A DNA stretch of 33,475 bases, from contig JABJKO010000300.1 in assembly GCA_018660305.1 (NCBI GenBank), positions 1-33,475 of the forward strand. Reading direction: 5' to 3'. The DNA comes from Rhodospirillaceae bacterium. GTDB lineage: Bacteria; Pseudomonadota; Alphaproteobacteria; MPNO01; UBA2964. The notes under the pieces were generated by a model. It saw nothing but the letters and a program-made list of their open reading frames with translations. It ran no database searches and had not been told where the DNA came from. The position numbers and the translations under genes are program-made. The first letter of the stretch is position 1. The number at the start of each line of letters is the position of its first letter. Below are positions 30,309 to 33,475 of the stretch, in pieces.

Positions 30309-31565
30309 ATGAGTATTTTCACCATTAGTGCGATCCTCATTGGGCTATCCGCGCTGTTCGGCTGGCTCAACCACCGTTATTTGCGCCTGCCCCACACCAT
30401 CGGTCTAGTGGTCATCGCGCTGGTGGCGTCATTGTCGATTATCGGTCTCGATTACCTGAATCCCGCCATCCAGATCGGCCCCATGGTGTCCGATGTGCTG
30501 CGGAAAATCGATTTCAATCAGACCCTGATGCACGGCATGCTGGGGTTCCTGCTGTTTGCCGGGGCGCTCCATGCGGATATGTCGGCGCTCAAGTCGCGCC
30601 GGCTGACCATCGGGATCATGGCCTGCGTCGGCACCCTGATCTCCACATTTGCGATCGGCGCCGCCATGTGGGGCCTGATGGGCCTGTTCGGTCTGAACAT
30701 GCCGTTCATCTGGGCGCTGGTCTTCGGCGCCCTGATCAGCCCGACCGATCCCGTCGCGGTTCTCGGGCTCTTCAAAACCGTTGAAGTCCCCAAGTCCCTG
30801 GAAGCGACCATCGCCGGCGAATCCCTGTTCAATGACGGCGTCGGGGTGGTGGTCTTCACCGTGGTGGTGGCCATCGCCGTGGGGAGCGGGGGCAGTGGCG
30901 GCGGCACGGCGGCGATGGGCGTGGTGGATATCGCCGAGATCTTCCTGATTGAGGTCGGCGGCGGGGTGGTACTGGGACTGGCCGCGGGCTATCTCGCCTA
31001 CCGGTCCATGTACCGGATCGACGAGCCTGGTCTTGAGGTTCTCATTACCCTGGCCCTGGTGATGGTGACCTATGCGCTCGCCCTGGCCCTGCATATGAGC
31101 GGGCCCATCGCCATGGTGGTTGCCGGGCTGTTCATCGGCAATCGGGGCAAGTACGCCATGTCGGAAGCCACCCGTGAACACGTCCAGACGTTCTGGACCC
31201 TGCTGGACGAAATTCTCAATTCCGTCCTGTTCCTGCTGATCGGCCTGGAAGTGCTCATCGTGACCGGCATGGCCGATTATTGGGAGGTCGCGCTCCTGGC
31301 TATACCGGTGACGTTGGCTGCCCGCGCGCTCAGCGTCGGAATTCCGTTCGCGTTCCTGTCGCGCTGGCAGGGCTACAGCAAGGGGGCGCTGCCGGTCTTT
31401 ATCTGGGGCGGCCTGCGCGGTGGCATCGCCGTCGCGCTGGCGCTATCGCTGCCCGACAATGAGTACAAGACCGCTATCCTCAGCATCACCTACGGCGTCG
31501 TCCTGTTCTCCATCATCGTCCAGGGCCTGACGGTGAAGCCGCTGGTGGAGAAGGTGGTTCACTAG
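30309..31565 (+). CDS. CPA1-type sodium/proton antiporter (NhaP-like)
   Basis: 418 residues from the ATG at 30309 (MSIFTISAILIGLSALFGWLNHRYLRLPHTIGLVVIALV); AGGA lies 13 nt upstream. About twelve membrane helices. Ion-site motifs are ALISPTDPVAVLG (141-153) and AGESLFNDGVGVVVF (169-183) with the N175-D176 pair of the antiporter. The frame is open further upstream, but that part overlaps modA. It exchanges Na+ (or K+) for H+ at the inner membrane. It is divergent from modA, with the ModE box in the 106-bp gap. Confidence 0.92.
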   Translation: MSIFTISAILIGLSALFGWLNHRYLRLPHTIGLVVIALVASLSIIGLDYLNPAIQIGPMVSDVLRKIDFNQTLMHGMLGFLLFAGALHADMSALKSRRLTIGIMACVGTLISTFAIGAAMWGLMGLFGLNMPFIWALVFGALISPTDPVAVLGLFKTVEVPKSLEATIAGESLFNDGVGVVVFTVVVAIAVGSGGSGGGTAAMGVVDIAEIFLIEVGGGVVLGLAAGYLAYRSMYRIDEPGLEVLITLALVMVTYALALALHMSGPIAMVVAGLFIGNRGKYAMSEATREHVQTFWTLLDEILNSVLFLLIGLEVLIVTGMADYWEVALLAIPVTLAARALSVGIPFAFLSRWQGYSKGALPVFIWGGLRGGIAVALALSLPDNEYKTAILSITYGVVLFSIIVQGLTVKPLVEKVVH

Positions 31566-32573
31566 CTACGCCGGCGCATCCTGCGGTTTAAGAACAGTGT
31601 TGTTCAGCATGGCGTAGCGGTGTTCCCAGGCTTTGACCGGCGGATGTTTGGCGGCGTCACCAAGCTTCTTGCAGGTCTCGATACATTCGATCACCGCGTC
31701 ATAATTGGGCTGGACAAAGAACGCGATGGATTGGCGGCGGGTCCCTTCGCGCAGACCGAGAGGCGGATTGACCACCCTGTGCTGGTTGGACAGCCAGCGG
31801 TCATTGGTCCAGTTCATCATCAGATCGCCGATATTGACCACGAATGTCCCCGGCGCGGGGTCCACATCGACCCAGTCTCCGGCCCGGTTCAACACCTGTA
31901 ATCCACCGGGCGCGTTTTCGATCTGCAGGAATGTGTGGGTGCCGTAATCGGCATGAGCCGCGCAGCGAAGCTGGCCGGGGCGGGGGTCCTCTTCCTGGTC
32001 GAAATAATTCATGCCGCGCAGGACGCTGGCATGTTTATCGAACTTGTCGAGAAAGAAGCCCTCATCGAGATCCAGCGCCGTCGCGAAGATGCGCAGCATC
32101 AGCAGATTGAGTGCCTCAAGGGCCTGATAGTAAGCCTTGGTTGTTTCCTCAAACCCGGGAGACGACACCGGCCAGATATTGGGTTCATAGGCATAGGCCG
32201 CATCCGGGGCGGCGTAATAGGGATCGTCCGGCAAATCGAACCGGCCGAACGGATAGGCCTCACGCAAATCCGGGAGCGGTTTTCCGTCCTCGGTCGTGGC
32301 GATGCTCTGTCCGCCCGGTGGCGCATAGCCGCGATTGAGATTCATCGACGGATTGATCGCCTTGCGTTTTTCCTCCATGGACAGGTCGTAAAAATTCCAG
32401 AATTGCTGGCGCATGTCTTTCATCAGCCCGACGGGTACGCCGTGGCCGGTGATGCTCAGAAACCCGATGGTTTCCACCGCCTCGGCGACTTCGCTTGCGA
32501 TTCTGCTGCGGTCTTCAGGGCTTCCATTGTCGAAACCGCCGATATCGACAAGTGGGACATCCATGCCATCCAT
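31566..32573 (-). CDS. 2-oxoglutarate/Fe(II) oxygenase (isopenicillin N synthase family)
   Basis: 335 residues. The ATG at 32573 has AAGGAG 8 nt upstream. N-terminal DIOX_N domain: VPLVDIGGF and IGFLSITGHGVP. C-terminal jelly roll: iron ligands H207 and D209 (AAHADYGTHTFLQ) and H265 (SNQHRVVNP), and the 2-oxoglutarate anchor R280-x-S282 (RRQSIAFFVQP). The family hydroxylates, desaturates or cyclises small molecules, including ethylene-forming and flavonoid-type enzymes; the substrate is unknown. It starts 18 bp after the alpha/beta hydrolase gene and is probably co-transcribed with it. It ends convergently with the antiporter, with no gap. Confidence 0.92.
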   Translation of the reverse strand: MDGMDVPLVDIGGFDNGSPEDRSRIASEVAEAVETIGFLSITGHGVPVGLMKDMRQQFWNFYDLSMEEKRKAINPSMNLNRGYAPPGGQSIATTEDGKPLPDLREAYPFGRFDLPDDPYYAAPDAAYAYEPNIWPVSSPGFEETTKAYYQALEALNLLMLRIFATALDLDEGFFLDKFDKHASVLRGMNYFDQEEDPRPGQLRCAAHADYGTHTFLQIENAPGGLQVLNRAGDWVDVDPAPGTFVVNIGDLMMNWTNDRWLSNQHRVVNPPLGLREGTRRQSIAFFVQPNYDAVIECIETCKKLGDAAKHPPVKAWEHRYAMLNNTVLKPQDAPA

Positions 32574-32591
32574 GAGGCAGTCTCCTTTACC

Positions 32592-33410
32592 TCAGCGGGC
32601 CGTACGGCCGGGCAGGGTCTCGCCGGGAAACAGCCCGTGCCGTTCCATAAATTCAATCATGAAGCGGTCGAACAGCCATGGCTGTTCCAGCTGGCAGGCG
32701 TGACCGGCGCCGGGCAGGGTCTTGAGTTCGCAATTGGGTATACGCTCCTGCAGGGCGAAGGAGCGGGGATGGGAATTATCCTCGCTGCCGGTCAGGATGA
32801 TGGTCGGGCAGCCGATACCCGAATGATGGTCATCGGCTTCCAGCCCCAGCATGGCCTCGAACTGGTGGATGATGGTCTGGGCATCCGCCGCGTGATTGCG
32901 CTCGGCGAACATATCGGCGAAAAAATGCGCCATGGGGGTCGACCGGAACGCCGCGCTCATGTCCTGGAAGGTGTATTCCCAGCGGTAATCCACATCCTTG
33001 GCGGCGTATTGTTCGATACGTCCCTTGGCGAAGGGTTTGCCGGGGTTGTAGCCGGTGCCTGACAACACCAGGGCGGCTGTTGCGCCGGGCCGGTGGTGAT
33101 ACATATGGGGCGCGATGGCCGATCCCACCGAACAGCCCACCAGGATGGCGTTTTCCCCTTCGCCGAAGGCATCGTCGATGGCATCCCAGCAGGCTTCCGC
33201 CATGTCTTCCATGGTGAGACCCTTATCGGCTTTGGGGGAGCGGCCGTAGCCAGGGATGTCGATGGCGATGCAGCGGTACCAGGTGGACAGATGTGCCATC
33301 TGGAAGATCCAGCAGGACTGATCCATGGGATTGGGGTGGATGAAGGCGATGACGGGCCCGGTGCGCCCCATCTGTTCGTAGTAAAGCGGTCCGTGAATAT
33401 GATCTGCCAT
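32592..33410 (-). CDS. Alpha/beta hydrolase
   Basis: 272 residues. A strong site, GGGAGG, lies 7 nt before the ATG. The oxyanion segment is FIHPNPMD (24-30), the nucleophile elbow VGCSVGS (S94), the acid D211 in ILTGSEDN and the His H237 in PGAGHACQLEQP. IDIPGYGRS is the typical strand before helix A. The substrate, an ester or C-C bond, cannot be predicted. First visible gene of the pair with the 2OG oxygenase. The 65 bp upstream to the window end hold only the ribosome site and non-coding sequence. Confidence 0.92.
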   Translation of the reverse strand: MADHIHGPLYYEQMGRTGPVIAFIHPNPMDQSCWIFQMAHLSTWYRCIAIDIPGYGRSPKADKGLTMEDMAEACWDAIDDAFGEGENAILVGCSVGSAIAPHMYHHRPGATAALVLSGTGYNPGKPFAKGRIEQYAAKDVDYRWEYTFQDMSAAFRSTPMAHFFADMFAERNHAADAQTIIHQFEAMLGLEADDHHSGIGCPTIILTGSEDNSHPRSFALQERIPNCELKTLPGAGHACQLEQPWLFDRFMIEFMERHGLFPGETLPGRTAR

Positions 33411-33475
33411 CGGTCTTCCTCCCTTAAATTTTAGCCGGTGCCAGCCCGCTCCCCCTCCCGGCCACCCAACGTCAG

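Noticed and set aside
31935..33062. 375-residue plus-strand open frame
   Set aside because: Antisense to the 2OG oxygenase and the alpha/beta hydrolase, which have complete catalytic residues.

Overview
The window looks like the chromosome of an alphaproteobacterium, probably from the Rhodospirillales or a neighbouring order. The clues are moderately high GC, a palindromic repeat with the core CCTTCGAGAC...CCTCAGGATGAGG that is common in that class, alphaproteobacterial tRNA-Arg genes with encoded CCA, and a gene mix rich in ABC transporters, FAH-family enzymes, CoA-hydratases and molybdenum hydroxylases. No phage, transposase or CRISPR was found.

Layout. (a) 1-1753, minus strand: a Mo-hydroxylase pair, the molybdopterin subunit (cut by the window edge) and a Tat-exported 2Fe-2S subunit. 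(b) 1964-2259: two tRNA-Arg genes (TCG and TCT) with a tRNA 3'-end fragment between them. (c) 2449-4348, minus: a probable metal-handling set of a His-rich secreted protein, a HupE/UreJ-like permease and a membrane-anchored GOLD-like protein; a YqaA membrane protein is divergent. (d) 5149-9860: an EamA transporter, a palindromic repeat, then a CmcJ/NvfI-type Fe/2OG oxygenase, a GNAT acetyltransferase and a ferritin-like diiron protein, divergent from a metal-dependent amidohydrolase. (e) 9864-17829: a surface-glycan cluster with glycosyltransferases, an AsnB-type amidotransferase, a flippase, a CgeB-like glycosyltransferase and a methyltransferase. (f) 18014-20401: a substrate-binding-fold protein without signal peptide, a hydroxycinnamoyl-CoA hydratase-lyase relative with altered active site, and an orphan gluconate dehydrogenase subunit-3-like protein. 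(g) 20479-21005: a compact sigma-54-type module for a 60-residue protein. (h) 21032-27224: a GntR/FCD regulator divergent from a FAH-family enzyme, followed by a complete ABC importer (binding protein, ATPase, two permeases), a small membrane protein and an OsmC protein. (i) 27228-30239, minus: modABC plus an ABM monooxygenase under a near-perfect ModE box. (j) 30309-31565: a CPA1 Na+/H+ antiporter. (k) 31566-33410, minus: a 2OG-Fe(II) oxygenase and an alpha/beta hydrolase.

How they fit together. The molybdate importer could supply the Mo-hydroxylase. The GntR/FAH/ABC block reads as a substrate-inducible import and catabolism unit, and the signal-less binding-fold gene shares a 10-bp motif with its control region. 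The two most promising less-described items are the sigma-54 promoter with paired upstream repeats driving a tiny protein, and the divergent amidohydrolase/diiron/Fe-2OG gene set. Functional names rest on recognised motifs and family memory; no database search was possible.
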